A stretch of 64,000 bases of DNA, from assembly GCF_003011885.1 (NCBI RefSeq), contig NZ_PXXO01000007.1, positions 1 to 64,000 on the forward strand, written 5' to 3'. The first letter of the stretch is position 1. Every line of letters begins with the position of its first letter. This DNA comes from Cyanobium usitatum str. Tous. GTDB taxonomy: Bacteria > Cyanobacteriota > Cyanobacteriia > PCC-6307 > Cyanobiaceae. This document shows, piece by piece, positions 15,846-24,888 of this stretch. Below the pieces are notes generated by a model. That model worked only from the letters and a program-made list of their open reading frames with translations, was not told where the DNA came from and searched no databases. The position numbers and the translations under genes were made by a program.

Positions 15846-18800
15846 TTACTGGAATGAAGCGAACAGCTCGTCCGCCGAGAAGGTGGCTAGTGGATGTCGG
15901 GCTTCCTGCGCTCGCAAATACACTGAACTCAGACTTGGGATGGCTGCTTGGAACTCCGGAAGATGCTTGAATCGATTGATCAGGCGTTGAAGTGAAACAT
16001 GTTGAGCATTCCCTTCAGGGTCGGAATCTAGAATTTCGTTCAGAAAGTGCAGTATCGAGGGGATTAGATTAACACGCCAGCAATCTATCTGGCTTGGATT
16101 CCCTCCATAGCGCTCTGCCACGTCGAACGCCTCTGGTAGGCGCTCTAGGATCCAGAGCGGAGCGTATTTCATCCACGATACGTTTAGGTTGACGACCAGC
16201 TGCGGCTGCCCCATCCAGTAAGCCGGCTCGTCCATCATGTGATGGAGGACGTGGTAGGTCGTCGGAATACAGGACAGCATCGTCGAGAATGGCTGCCCAG
16301 ATGTGTTCTGGGAATATGCCCGCAAAGCGTGGTCGCGCCGGAAGATCAAGCAATAGATGGCGGTGAAGAAGTTCTCTGACATCGCGCACATGTCGCGCAC
16401 CGTACCGGCCTTGTCCGGCCCGACCGGGCCAATCGGTGAGGCTTCTCCGAGGAACTTGTCGAGATCTTGGACCTCTTCTGCCTTGTCGTTGCGGGTATAG
16501 GCGTAGTTCAAGTAGACCAGCGAGGTGCCCTTGTGCGTACTAAGAATATCTAACAAGCGCTCGATCGTTCCAGGGAGAACCAGATCGTCATCCCCGAGGA
16601 TCCAGATGTACTGGCCACGCGCGTGGTTGGCCGTCACCTTGAGGTTGCCCAGCATGCCCACATTCTCGCTGTTGCGCTCGTATCTAAAATCAGAGCGCCC
16701 TAGGTAGGGTTGCACGATCTCGGGCGTATTGTCAGTTGAGGTGTTGTCGCAGACGAGCAGTTCGATCTCCGGCAAGGGTTGCGGGAGCAATCGCACTAGG
16801 TTTTTGAGGTTGATTGACAGCCAAGCTTCTCGATTGAAGGTGGAGATGCAGATCGAGAGCAGTGGTCCGCGCGATAGGTTCGGCATCTGTGCGTACAACT
16901 GTGTCGGAGTCGTGATCGCGGACGGCGTGCCGATATCGGCCACGTAGTGCCGCTCTGATGCTAGGTGGTGCAGTACCTCTTTGCCATACTCTTTCCATGT
17001 CTTGAATTGCCGCGCGACGGCCTCGTCACCAAGACGAGCCAGCACCTCCGGGTAGTCGACCAGTTTGCAGATGCTGTTTGCGATCTGCTGAACGTCCCGG
17101 ACATCCACCATCATGCAGCCACCACCTTCAGCCACCTCCCGCATCGCCCCAAAGTCCCCGCACAGGCATGGTTTTGCGTTCCACAGGCTCTCAAGGATGG
17201 GAAGTCCAAATCCTTCTTCGATCGAAGGATAGACTGTAAAGTCTGCGGAGCGATAGAGTTGTTGGAGTTCACTATCGCCAATGCCCTTAAGCCATTGCGC
17301 CCCGGGCAGTGTGTCGACAAGCAGCTGAACCCTTTCGGCTAGGTCGGCAAAAGGGGCTCCACCGACGAGCGTTATCTCGAATGGCACCTTGGTTTCCAGT
17401 AGCGCTAGGTGCATAGCCTTCAGCAGGCGCTCATGGTTCTTGCGGGGCTCAACGGTACCTACGCAAAGGATGCGCACCGGCGATTTTTGATGAGAAACCT
17501 TCGGTTCGCTGACTCGCGGCATCCCTGAGAATTCGCCTGGCAGCACGCATGAAACCAACCGCTTATGGATCTCGCCGACGCGCACTGCTTGGCGAGTGAG
17601 GAAAGATGTCAGGTCGTTGCAGGTGTAGTACGAGGTTGCAAAGACCTTGTGGGCTCTGTTCAGTGCCAGCATATAGTCCCGATGAGCTTCCGACGCCTCT
17701 GGCGGGTACATATCTGTAAGCTTCCATGGGATTGCATCGTGAAAGATCCATGCGCATCGCAACGCCTTAGATAGAGCAAAATCGATCATCTGCTGTGTCT
17801 GAAGGTGCGTTACCTCTGCGACTACCATCCAGTCAAAAGGGCCGGAACTATCCAAGGGTTTCCAAGGTGCCCACAGGCGCCGTAAAGGCCCATTCCACTT
17901 CTCGAGGTGTGCTAAATCTACATCTGAAGCTGGTTCAAGGGTCTGGCGTTCGCAGGACCAGCATGCAGGAACAAGGTGTGCGCCCAACTCCAGCAAGGCG
18001 CGCGCAAGCGACCGCGTGACGCGCTGGATACCTGTATTTCCTTCGTGATGCGCAGTCTGATCTATTACATAATATATAACTCCTATGTGGGCGAGCGAAC
18101 TGCTCTGCTCTGTGAGCATCGTCTTCAACCGGCCGGCGTACCCGTGCCAAGTGTCGATGTGCCTAGCTCTTGCCTGCGAGGCTAGCTCTTCGCGGAGGCT
18201 CCGGTCTTCGATAAGGGCCACCATTCCCCTGAATAGCGCCTTCGCGTCTTTCGTGTCGACACCAAGGCATCCGCCGCCATGGGCAACCTCCGCCATCGCA
18301 CCGAAGTCCGCGCACAGGCATGGCTTCCCGAACCACAGGCTCTCAAGGATCGGAAGGCCGAAGCCTTCGATCACTGAAGGAAAGGCAGTGAACGCCGCAT
18401 CGGAGTAGAGCTGCACCAACTGCTCGTCGTCAACGTCGCCCAAAAACTGGATGCGGTTATTACGCTGGATTATTTCCATCAACTGCGCATGTAGCTCGCC
18501 ATGAATGTTGCCAACCAGCAGCAGGCGCCATGCCGTCGAGGGATTGTCTAAGCAGTAGCGTTCAAACGCCTGTACTAGCGCTATCTGATTCTTGTGTGGC
18601 AGGATCGATCCGACCGACAGAAAGTACGGTTCGCTCGGCTCTTGCTGCTGCTCACACACCCTTACTCTCGGCGTCAGATGCGACTCGCCAGGCAGCGGCA
18701 GCGCTTCGATGTGGGGGCCAGGTCCGCGCTTTGCTGACAGGGCCAGGCGCAGATAGGCACTTAAATCGGCGCTGACCCAGTGAGAGATGGGTAGCACCAG

Positions 18801-19508
18801 GTCCGCCAGCATCAGCTGCTGCATATACATCGCATGGGCGTCTGCCATGTCGGTTAGCTCCGGCCGCCGAAGCGGCGTGGCGTCGTAGAAGATGAACGCG
18901 GTCCGCAGGCCGCTGCGCTGCCCCGCCCCGATGACAGGCAAGGTCATTGGCTCTGGCTGGAAGGTGATGTGCGTGACTTCCGGCACGATCAACCAGCACC
19001 CATCGTCGGGTGTATGCCTGGGTAGATGACGGATTCCCTCGTCGGGTGCGGGATATTCTGCGATGTCGGACGGCGACAGCTGAGGGCCGTTCCAGTTCCC
19101 TAGGTAGGCAACCTCATCTTGGTTGAGCAGGCACAAAGCCTTGGCTGACGGATCCCACTTGACGAAGCTCACTTGCTCGCCTGATTTGAGAAGAGCGTCG
19201 CTGAGTCGGCGAACTACCCTCTGTATTCCTGTATTAACAGGGCAGGAGACAGTATGTTCGACATAAATATATAGATTTCGCTGGGAGACGTCAAGATTAG
19301 ACGTTCGATGTAGGGCAGGTATTGAGCCGGTTACATTTGGGGCTCGTGCAGGGGTTGTCTGCCTGTAAGTGCGCGATCCGCATAGCTGCACAATTAGATC
19401 AGCATATCCAGAGAATTGAGGATAGCGCTCTTTGTACTGAAGAGCACATAAAATAGCCTCTTCGTATGAGCCTTTGCTCACTAAATCTCTTATTCTTGAG
19501 GCGTGCAT
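15846..19508 (-). CDS. Triple-domain glycosyltransferase (GT4-GT4-GT2)
   Basis: 1220 residues. After a short helical N-terminus come two paralogous GT4 domains: one at about 80-465 (CPVNTGIQRVVRRLSDALL ... GFGLPILESLWFGKPCLCAD) and one at about 470-860 (HEGNTGIQRVTRSLARALL ... GFGLPILESLWNAKPCLCGD). Both keep the E-x7-E-like donor motif region. A GT2 domain follows from about 880 (LSICISTFNREAW, LVCDNTSTDNTPEI) with metal-binding DDD in WILGDDDLVLPG near residue 970. Such proteins build two to three linkages of an O-antigen or capsule repeat unit. The frame is intact over 3.6 kb. It leads the minus-strand GDP-sugar operon. Confidence 0.85.
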   Translation of the reverse strand: MHASRIRDLVSKGSYEEAILCALQYKERYPQFSGYADLIVQLCGSRTYRQTTPARAPNVTGSIPALHRTSNLDVSQRNLYIYVEHTVSCPVNTGIQRVVRRLSDALLKSGEQVSFVKWDPSAKALCLLNQDEVAYLGNWNGPQLSPSDIAEYPAPDEGIRHLPRHTPDDGCWLIVPEVTHITFQPEPMTLPVIGAGQRSGLRTAFIFYDATPLRRPELTDMADAHAMYMQQLMLADLVLPISHWVSADLSAYLRLALSAKRGPGPHIEALPLPGESHLTPRVRVCEQQQEPSEPYFLSVGSILPHKNQIALVQAFERYCLDNPSTAWRLLLVGNIHGELHAQLMEIIQRNNRIQFLGDVDDEQLVQLYSDAAFTAFPSVIEGFGLPILESLWFGKPCLCADFGAMAEVAHGGGCLGVDTKDAKALFRGMVALIEDRSLREELASQARARHIDTWHGYAGRLKTMLTEQSSSLAHIGVIYYVIDQTAHHEGNTGIQRVTRSLARALLELGAHLVPACWSCERQTLEPASDVDLAHLEKWNGPLRRLWAPWKPLDSSGPFDWMVVAEVTHLQTQQMIDFALSKALRCAWIFHDAIPWKLTDMYPPEASEAHRDYMLALNRAHKVFATSYYTCNDLTSFLTRQAVRVGEIHKRLVSCVLPGEFSGMPRVSEPKVSHQKSPVRILCVGTVEPRKNHERLLKAMHLALLETKVPFEITLVGGAPFADLAERVQLLVDTLPGAQWLKGIGDSELQQLYRSADFTVYPSIEEGFGLPILESLWNAKPCLCGDFGAMREVAEGGGCMMVDVRDVQQIANSICKLVDYPEVLARLGDEAVARQFKTWKEYGKEVLHHLASERHYVADIGTPSAITTPTQLYAQMPNLSRGPLLSICISTFNREAWLSINLKNLVRLLPQPLPEIELLVCDNTSTDNTPEIVQPYLGRSDFRYERNSENVGMLGNLKVTANHARGQYIWILGDDDLVLPGTIERLLDILSTHKGTSLVYLNYAYTRNDKAEEVQDLDKFLGEASPIGPVGPDKAGTVRDMCAMSENFFTAIYCLIFRRDHALRAYSQNTSGQPFSTMLSCIPTTYHVLHHMMDEPAYWMGQPQLVVNLNVSWMKYAPLWILERLPEAFDVAERYGGNPSQIDCWRVNLIPSILHFLNEILDSDPEGNAQHVSLQRLINRFKHLPEFQAAIPSLSSVYLRAQEARHPLATFSADELFASFQ

Positions 19509-19669
19509 GCGGTTGACGCTGGCATGAGCATTGAATTAATACTATATTATCGAGTCCCTGTCGCTCTTTTGGGGTGAACCCTGGCTTCGCGTTGGCATCC
19601 TAGGCCCGGCCTGCCGCCAACGCTCGTCCTGCTCAGGAAACAGGCCGCGCTCGGCAATAGCCACTCAAT

Positions 19670-19903
19670 TCAGTCGTGTTCATGCGGGCGATCTACCGTG
19701 AACTTGCCAGCCGCAATCCAGCCCTCGGGTTCCTTCTCGGATGCCGGCACCACCTCTCGCTGCAACCGCCAGGCCTTCCTCCAGTTGTAGAGGGTGACCA
19801 CGTGAATGCCCAGTTCTGCTTAGACCTGGGCCACGCTCTGCCGGTGTGGCGGACTCATCAGCCTTCTCACATCAGCTTTGACGGCCTCGCTGATACGACG
19901 CAT
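19670..19903 (-). pseudogene. Transposase helix-turn-helix subunit (IS3/OrfA-like), nonsense and truncated
   Basis: From ATG 19901-19903 the frame reads MRRISEAVKADVRRLMSPPH, RQSVAQV, stop, then AELGIHVVTLYNWRKAWRLQ, REVVPASEKEPEGWIAAGKF. This is the helix-turn-helix opening of an OrfA-type transposase with one in-frame TAA at codon 28. After GKFTV the frame departs and ends at 19670-19672. Truncation and stop both show decay. The IS family assignment is tentative. Confidence 0.6.
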
Positions 19904-19929
19904 TGGTAATCTCCCCCCGGGTGTACAGA

Positions 19930-20759
19930 TCAAAGGCTGACATCTTTCCTGAAACCGGGAGCTCCTGAGTGCTCCGGCGGCCAGCGCCACGGCGAGGCTG
20001 GGGCGGCGCCATCCCTATCTGCTAGTAGGGGTTCAGCGATGCTCAGCTGCTCCAGCGGCCAGGCGATGGCCAGATCCGGATCGTCCCAGCGGATGGAGCA
20101 CTCGTAGGCTTTGTTCCAGAAGCCGCTCGCCTCGTAGAGCACCTCGGCACAGCTTGCCCCACGCCGATGGCGCCACCCGCCGCGCCCTCTCCACCACTGT
20201 GGAGTCATAGAAATAGAGCCCGGTCACGGCATAGCGGCTCCTGGGTTGGCTGGGTTTTCCCCCCCAGGCTGGTCACCCGCCCTTTGCCATCAAAGGCCAT
20301 GACGCCGTAGCGCTCCGGATCCCGCACCGGGTAGGCGTACACCGTGGCGCCCTGGCTGCTGCCATTGCTGGCGGCCAGCTGGGGCATCAGGTCGTGGCCA
20401 TGGAACATGTTGTCCCCCAGCACCAGGGCCGCCGGTGCGCCGGCAAGAAACTCGGCGCCAATCAGAAACGCCTGGGCCAGGCCATCGGGGCTGGGCTGCA
20501 AGGCGTACTGGATCGCCATGCCCCAGGCGCTGCCATCGCCAAGCAGACGCTGGAAGGCTGGCTGGTCTACCGGTGTGGTGATGATCAGCACCTCCCGGAT
20601 CCCCGCCAGCATCAAGGTGCTGAGCGGGTCGAAGATCATCGGCTTGTCGTACACCGGCAGCAACTGTTTGCTCACCGCCTGGGTGATCGGGTGCAGCCGA
20701 GTGCCGCTACCTCCAGCAAGAATGATGCCTTTTCGCTGCAACGTGGTGTGCGGCAACAT
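19930..20759 (-). pseudogene. rmlA-rmlC deletion chimera (dTDP-rhamnose pathway remnant)
   Basis: The 5' part is glucose-1-phosphate thymidylyltransferase: [60 protein letters not shown]. The frame shifts near 20250 ([11 protein letters not shown] versus [19 protein letters not shown]). At about 20170 the sequence jumps into the C-terminus of dTDP-4-dehydrorhamnose 3,5-epimerase: [45 protein letters not shown]. The genes for RmlA and RmlC are commonly neighbours, so one internal deletion explains the junction. No functional dTDP-L-rhamnose enzyme remains here. Confidence 0.85.
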
Positions 20760-21165
20760 TCATCCATTAGAGCAGCTCGTCTTCTCCGTGGTGGTGTTTG
20801 GAACTACCAGCTATCTAATACCGGGATGACGGACCTGGATTATGCAAATAATGAATGGGAGGGTTGAGGTGGCAGGTGCATCGTGGTGCCGGACGACCAA
20901 GGGAACAGCCCCACGCGCACTCCAGCGACTACTGAACCTGCTCACGCCTTAGGCGCTGGCCTCCCCACTCCATGGGTTCAAGGTCTGCACCCCCATTAGG
21001 CAGAAATGCCGCAGGTTGCGCATCACTACCGTGAGGCCGCGCTCTAGGAGGCTGCAGGCAAGCGTTCAACCCATCCTTCACTCATCCGCGGGCTGCCGCT
21101 CGATCAGTTCGGGATCCACCGGGGAGGGATGCGACCATTCTGCCTGGCGGAACTATGCTGACGGG
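20760..21165. other. Gene-free stretch with small remnants
   Basis: No supported gene. On the minus strand, 20950-21060 reads LLERGLTVVMRNLRHFCLMG and stops, which could be a transposase tail but is not identifiable. Near 20920-20945 about 25 bases match part of the hypothetical gene at 24300-24707 (the segment encoding EQVQQSLES), another sign of shuffled debris. Confidence 0.35.
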
Positions 21166-21347
21166 ATGAATCGGTCGTTTCGATGTCCCGATACTGAACG
21201 CCTGGCTCAGGGATGGGCAGTTCCTCAATTTCAGGCTTTCGAGCGAGTGGCCCGCCGCAAGCTCAGGCAACTGGAGATTGCCGGACGCCTCGACGACCTA
21301 CGCATCCCTCCAGGAAACCGCCTGGAAGCACTGAGGGGACCAATTCC
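21166..21347 (+). pseudogene. higB: HigB/RelE-type toxin, 3'-truncated
   Basis: From ATG 21166: MNRSFRCPDTERLAQGWAVP, FQAFERVARRKLRQLEIAG, LDDLRIPPGNRLEALRG. This is the HigB toxin up to its conserved PPGNRLEALRG. The last third, which should hold the catalytic end (H-S-I-R-I-N-x-Q-W-R), is missing: the sequence jumps straight to the higA start at 21348. The toxin would be non-functional. Deletion removed about 90 bases while keeping the gene order higB-higA. Confidence 0.75.
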
Positions 21348-21598
21348 ATGGACCGCCTCACACCCATCACCCCTGGGGAACTGCTCGAGCAGGAGTTCCT
21401 GCAACCACTTGGCGTCAGTCAGTACCGGCTGGCCAAATCCATTGATGTGCCTGCATCGCGAATGTGCGCCTTTGCCGTTTTCTGGGATTGAGCCCTGGTT
21501 ACTGGCTCCGTGCCCAGGCAGCCCATGACACGGAGGTCGCCAGCACTGAACTGGCCGAAGAGATTGCGAGAATTCAGCCCCTTGTGGGCTGCCCATGA
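21348..21598 (+). pseudogene. higA: HigA-type antitoxin with internal deletion
   Basis: ATG 21348: MDRLTPITPGELLEQEFLQP, LGVSQYRLAKSIDVPASRM, an XRE helix-turn-helix start typical of HigA. About 20 residues (the recognition-helix end and TAD-ALRL-type segment) are absent, and the frame then changes to LGLSPGYWLRAQAAHDTEVA ... EEIARIQPL, the normal HigA C-terminus, ending at 21596-21598. In the first frame translation stops early at 21489-21491. Confidence 0.75.
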
Positions 21599-21634
21599 CA
21601 TGACTGCCATCACAGGGCCGATATTTGCCCCCCT

Positions 21635-22098
21635 TCATCCAGGCTCACCCGGAGCTGATGGCGGAATCACCGGAATCACATCACCACGAACCTGATCGGG
21701 TATTAAGTGCGCGAGGTCATCATCCGTGGAGAGAAGAAAGGCGTCGGCTGCAGCCGCGCAGGCTGCGATCCAAAGATCGTTGTTACCCATATGCCGTGCA
21801 CCCTTGGGGTGTTTTCGGGCGTTGAGATCAATGCGCACGTAAGCATCGATCACCAGCGGATGATGGATGTCAACAACCACCAGGCTCTGGAGTGTGCGCT
21901 CCAATGTCTGTCGTTTGCGGTCCCCCCAGTGGTTCACCGCTGCAAGGACGCGAACCTCAGCCAAGCTGACAACGCTGACCAAAGGTCGTACGAAAGGAGA
22001 ATCCGTTGGCATACCCCAGTGCCCCGTACCAGGTGATTGATCACGCTGGTATCGAGAAGGAACAGCTGGTTCGCCGGTACCAGTGAGCCTTGGCTCAT
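21635..22098 (-). pseudogene. PIN-domain (VapC-like) toxin, frameshifted
   Basis: The start ATG at 22096-22098 overlaps the antitoxin stop (ATGA): MSQGSLVPANQLFLLDTSVI, NHLVRGTGV, with the first PIN Asp in LLDTSV. Near 22020 the frame is lost and resumes as VSVVSLAEVRVLA, GNNDLWIAACAAAADAFLLS, TDDDLAHL, carrying the second acidic (AE), third (NDLWIAA) and final (TDDDL) motifs. The full toxin needs one frameshift to be reversed. The end is at 21635-21637. Confidence 0.75.
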
Positions 22099-22808
22099 CG
22101 AATCGCCTGCAGTGCCTCAATCAGCTCCGCATCACTTTCGCTCCCAGGCCACGCCCCGACGAACGACGCCACACCACTGTGCTGATCATGAGGCAGGCTG
22201 CGAATGACAGGCTGTCGACTCGCGGGAAGTGGGATGTGCGCAAACAGGGCATCCCGAGGTTCTGAGCGATCAAGGCCATCCACAGCGATTTGCTGGATCG
22301 ACCCCGAAGGCCGATAGTGAGCTGTGCCTGTAACCAGAACGCGCTCGTGCCATAGGCTGCGCAACTGTTAAGGACCAATGCTTGATCCTAATCGCGCCAG
22401 TACGGTTTAACCCCTCTCGGCCCTGAGGAGCACTGTTTGGCGGCTCCCAGAAATGGTGTCCAGCAGACAGGTGAAGCGAACAGCCTGGGGCAGTGGCGTG
22501 TCCTGGATCAGGGCTTCCGGCTGGGGTACATCAGCAGGTGAGAGCGCAACACTTTGGCGATCGTCTTCAACGTCGCACAAGACAACTCCATGGAATTCAC
22601 CTCTGGGGAGGCGCGCCAAACGCAAGCAACTCTCCAGCAGAGCCCGGTCAGCATGCACGGCTGCAGCATTACCAGCCTTCACTTGATGGAGCACCCTGAT
22701 GAACAGGTCGATAGCGCTGCCATCAGGCCCGATCGGCTCGTTGGCTTCACCGAACAGATCTTGTTGCTGTAAGCCGCCAAATTGCTCTGGGGCAGCCTCT
22801 TGCAGCAA
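22095..22808 (-). pseudogene. Probable antitoxin partner of the PIN gene, interrupted
   Basis: Two open pieces lie on one strand: 22407-22808 (IDLFIRVLHQVKAGNAAAVH, RALLESCLRLARLPRGEFHG, FTCLLDTISGSRQTVLLRAE) and 22095-22364 (LRSLWHERVLVTGTAHYRPS, SGVASFVGAWPGSESDAELI, EALQAIR). The second ends in the ATGA overlap with the PIN toxin and has an SGVA.F.GAWPG.E.D.EL-type tail that I associate, from memory, with antitoxins next to PIN toxins. The gap of about 40 bases contains stops, so I read them as one gene broken by a small insertion. The family assignment is uncertain. Confidence 0.45.
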
Positions 22809-22852
22809 GGGGGCTTACAGATCCAGCACGGCTGACTCGGAGGTCCAGCCAG

Positions 22853-23209
22853 TCACCAGATGGGCGGTGTAGGTCTCCAACCAGCGGGGCCTTGGGCCGG
22901 CCTGGGAAGTGAGGCCTTCCACATAAAAGCGTGAAGCTTGCCGCGTACCATCCTAAGGGGGATCTCTCGGAGCACCTCGATCGAGATGCGGAGCCTGTCG
23001 GCGGAACCGCCCTGCACAACCAGGCGGTGCTGTTTTACGTGGAAAAGGAACCATGAGATAGGGCATTGCCTTAGGGCCCTCGTTGGGATTGGGACTGACG
23101 TCTTGGCCGCCATTCGCTCCAGGGCCGCCGGGTCACACCGCAACTGCGGGTTGATGATCCACTGCGTAGCGCTTGGTGATAGGCGGGTAGCCGGCCTCAG
23201 CGAGGCCAT
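22853..23209 (-). CDS. Unrecognised possible ORF in debris region
   Basis: An open frame of 118 residues, including WIINPQLRCDPAALERMAAK and FHVKQHRLVVQGGSADRLRI, without any motif I recognise. The opposite strand is also open over much of this stretch, so coding is unproven. No ribosome binding site stands out. The 535 bases between 22809 and 23344 hold nothing better supported. It may be a decayed fragment. Confidence 0.2.
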   Translation of the reverse strand: MASLRPATRLSPSATQWIINPQLRCDPAALERMAAKTSVPIPTRALRQCPISWFLFHVKQHRLVVQGGSADRLRISIEVLREIPLRMVRGKLHAFMWKASLPRPAQGPAGWRPTPPIW

Positions 23210-23344
23210 CGGCTGCCGGAGCTTCTACGAGCGCTTGATCCCTGAGTTCGAGTGTTCACCCACCGATTCCTTTCAACTGCTGCTGCTTAAGGACATCAGC
23301 CGCAAGCTGGGCTCACGCCGGCGACCACGTGATCGCCAGCACTT

Positions 23345-23656
23345 TCAAGCTGGCGTGAGCTCCATGGGGGTCAACCCGGAAAGATCAAGGCACTGCCGCG
23401 CCTGCCACAGGTCGTAGTTGTCTTGCATGGAGAGCCAGCTTTCGGCACTGCGCCCCAGCACCCGCGACAGCCTGAGAGCCATATCTGGCGTGATCCGGCT
23501 TTTGCAGGCGACCAGCCGCTGAAAGGTGGATGCCGAAACCCCCAACCGCGCGGCCACCTGCCGGATGGAGAGGTCACAGGGTTCGAGATACACCCCTTCG
23601 ATGAATTCACCGGGGTGAGGTGGATTGTGCATTGGTGTCACTTGATTAAGCGCCAT
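23345..23656 (-). CDS. higA: HigA-family XRE antitoxin
   Basis: About 95-103 residues; MHNPPHPGEFIEGVYLEP at 23632 is the classical HigA opening and the likelier start, though an in-frame ATG overlaps the higB stop (TGATG) at 23654-23656. The helix-turn-helix reads LSIRQVAARLGVSASTFQRL, followed by KSRITPDMALRLSRVLG and SWLSMQDNYDLWQAR. It neutralises the HigB encoded just upstream and represses the operon. Order is toxin first, antitoxin second, as usual for higBA. Copies of its last codons recur at 25025-25069 and 27790-27862. Confidence 0.88.
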   Translation of the reverse strand: MALNQVTPMHNPPHPGEFIEGVYLEPCDLSIRQVAARLGVSASTFQRLVACKSRITPDMALRLSRVLGRSAESWLSMQDNYDLWQARQCLDLSGLTPMELTPA

Positions 23657-23934
23657 CAGTGGTAATCCTCAAAATCCAAATCGAACACGTGGCCATCGCG
23701 GAAGGCAAACGTGAGCCGCCAGTTGCCGTTCACCCAGATCGACCACCGCCCCTTCTCTGCCCCCTTGAGCAGATGGAGGCGATAACCCGGCAGATCCATG
23801 TCTTCGATCTGGGTTGCAGAGTGGAGTGCCGCAAGCTGCAGCCGCAGCTTGCGGGCCAGAGGTGCCTGAATCCCTGCGGTGCTGCCGGTTTCGAAAAACT
23901 GGCGCAGCCCCTTGTGCCGGAAATCCTGGATCAC
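23656..23934 (-). CDS. higB: HigB-type mRNA interferase toxin
   Basis: 92 residues from GTG 23932-23934 (IQDFRHKGLRQFFETGSTAG), matching the usual HigB start and length; a longer upstream frame exists but is not conserved-looking. EDMDLPGYRLHLLKG, GRWSIWVNGNWRLTFAFRDG and DLDFEDYH are family signatures; the Trp-Arg region belongs to the ribosome-dependent RNase site. The stop overlaps the higA start by one base. This is the only complete higBA pair in the window. The gene just upstream on the plus strand is a hicB remnant pointing away. Confidence 0.88.
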   Translation of the reverse strand: MIQDFRHKGLRQFFETGSTAGIQAPLARKLRLQLAALHSATQIEDMDLPGYRLHLLKGAEKGRWSIWVNGNWRLTFAFRDGHVFDLDFEDYH

Positions 23935-24109
23935 CCGATCCACGCTGCCAGCATGCAGTTTAGCGTGTTGCGCAACGGGCCGCATTGATTTCGCGTGGCA
24001 TCACGCGAACACCTTCCAAGTGGCAAGTACTGAAGTACCGACGAAATCCGTCTTGTCATACGCTGATTGAGGTGTGTTGGAAGCTTTTGATCCAATCGAG
24101 GCTGCGGGC

Positions 24110-24361
24110 GTGAGCACTTACACCGCTGTTGTGAAGCTGGACGGCGACTGGTGGATCGGCTGGGTGGAAGAGGTGCCAGGCGTGAATGCCCAGGAACGAA
24201 CGCGTGAAGGGCTGGTGGTTTCTCTGAAGGCGGTGCTGCAGGAAGCCCTGGAGATGAACCTCGACGAAGCTGCTGCGTCCTCTCAGCCAGCACGGCTGCA
24301 CCCTCTTGCGCCAGGCTCATCCCCCCCTGCAGCAGCAGCTGGCCGGCGCCGGCGAGGATGA
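24110..24361 (+). pseudogene. hicB: HicB-type antitoxin, 3'-truncated
   Basis: From GTG 24110: STYTAVVKLDGDWWIGWVEE, VPGVNAQERTREGLVVSLKA, VLQEALEMN. This is the partial-RNase-H fold of HicB antitoxins with its V.EVPGVN..E.TRE signature. After about 24290 the family sequence ends and the frame runs into the reverse complement of the hypothetical gene at 24300-24707, stopping at 24359-24361. No hicA is next to it. The two genes appear joined tail to tail by a deletion or rearrangement. Confidence 0.7.
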
Positions 24362-24707
24362 ATGCCTGCTGGAAGCCTTTGTTGGCACTGTCGTTGGCCT
24401 GATTGCTCTGTTTTCTTCCTATGACCACGTCAACCTCCTCCACCGTCAGCTCCCGCTCCAGCAGCAATGGGGCGTCTGGCTCATCGCTCTCGAAGTGACG
24501 CTTGATTTTGCGGATGCTCAACTGGCGGCGCGATCCCGCCAGAGAGATGCGGCTGAAAGAGCTCGCGTTGCTCGACTGGATGCACTCAGAAATCGACTTG
24601 ATCGAGGCCGACTTGCCGTCTGAACGCACAAGCGCCGCAGACTCCAGCGACTGCTGAACCTGCTCAACAGCCAAGAGCTGGCTGAGCTGTATCGCGCTTA
24701 AGTTCAT
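24300..24707 (-). pseudogene. Hypothetical protein, truncated at its 3' end
   Basis: ATG at 24705-24707 (MNLSAIQLSQLLAVEQVQQS) overlaps the stop of the small ORF 24704-24793 (ATGA). The frame stays gene-like through RRQLSIRKIKRHFESDEPDA, PLLLERELTVEEVDVVIGRK and AGAGQLLLQGGMSLAQEG, then meets the hicB remnant at about 24300 and continues as antisense nonsense to 23931. I do not recognise the family. A 25-base match to this gene occurs near 20930. Confidence 0.4.
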
Positions 24708-24793
24708 CTCACCGCCTTCAGCGCCTGGCGCGTCGCCGAGCAATCCAGCGGGGAATAGCTGTGGGCCGCTGCGCGGGTCAGGAGAACTTTCAT
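24704..24793 (-). CDS. 29-residue ORF coupled to the next gene
   Basis: MKVLLTRAAAHSYSPLDCSA, TRQALKAVR, preceded by GGAGGG six bases before the ATG at 24791-24793. Its stop overlaps the next ATG (ATGA), a coupling typical of real operons. It may be a genuine leader peptide or the shortened remnant of a longer gene. No family is recognised. Confidence 0.35.
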   Translation of the reverse strand: MKVLLTRAAAHSYSPLDCSATRQALKAVR

Positions 24794-24888
24794 GGCTTGC
24801 CCTCCATTGCAGATTTCCGTGATTGCACGGATGCAGGCCATGCCCCTGTCAGCAGCCAGTGGCTGTGTGATGAGTCCAGTCCATTGGC

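Noticed and set aside
22938-23417. 159-codon plus-strand frame
   Set aside because: Overlaps the real higA on the opposite strand and has no motif; part of the debris region.
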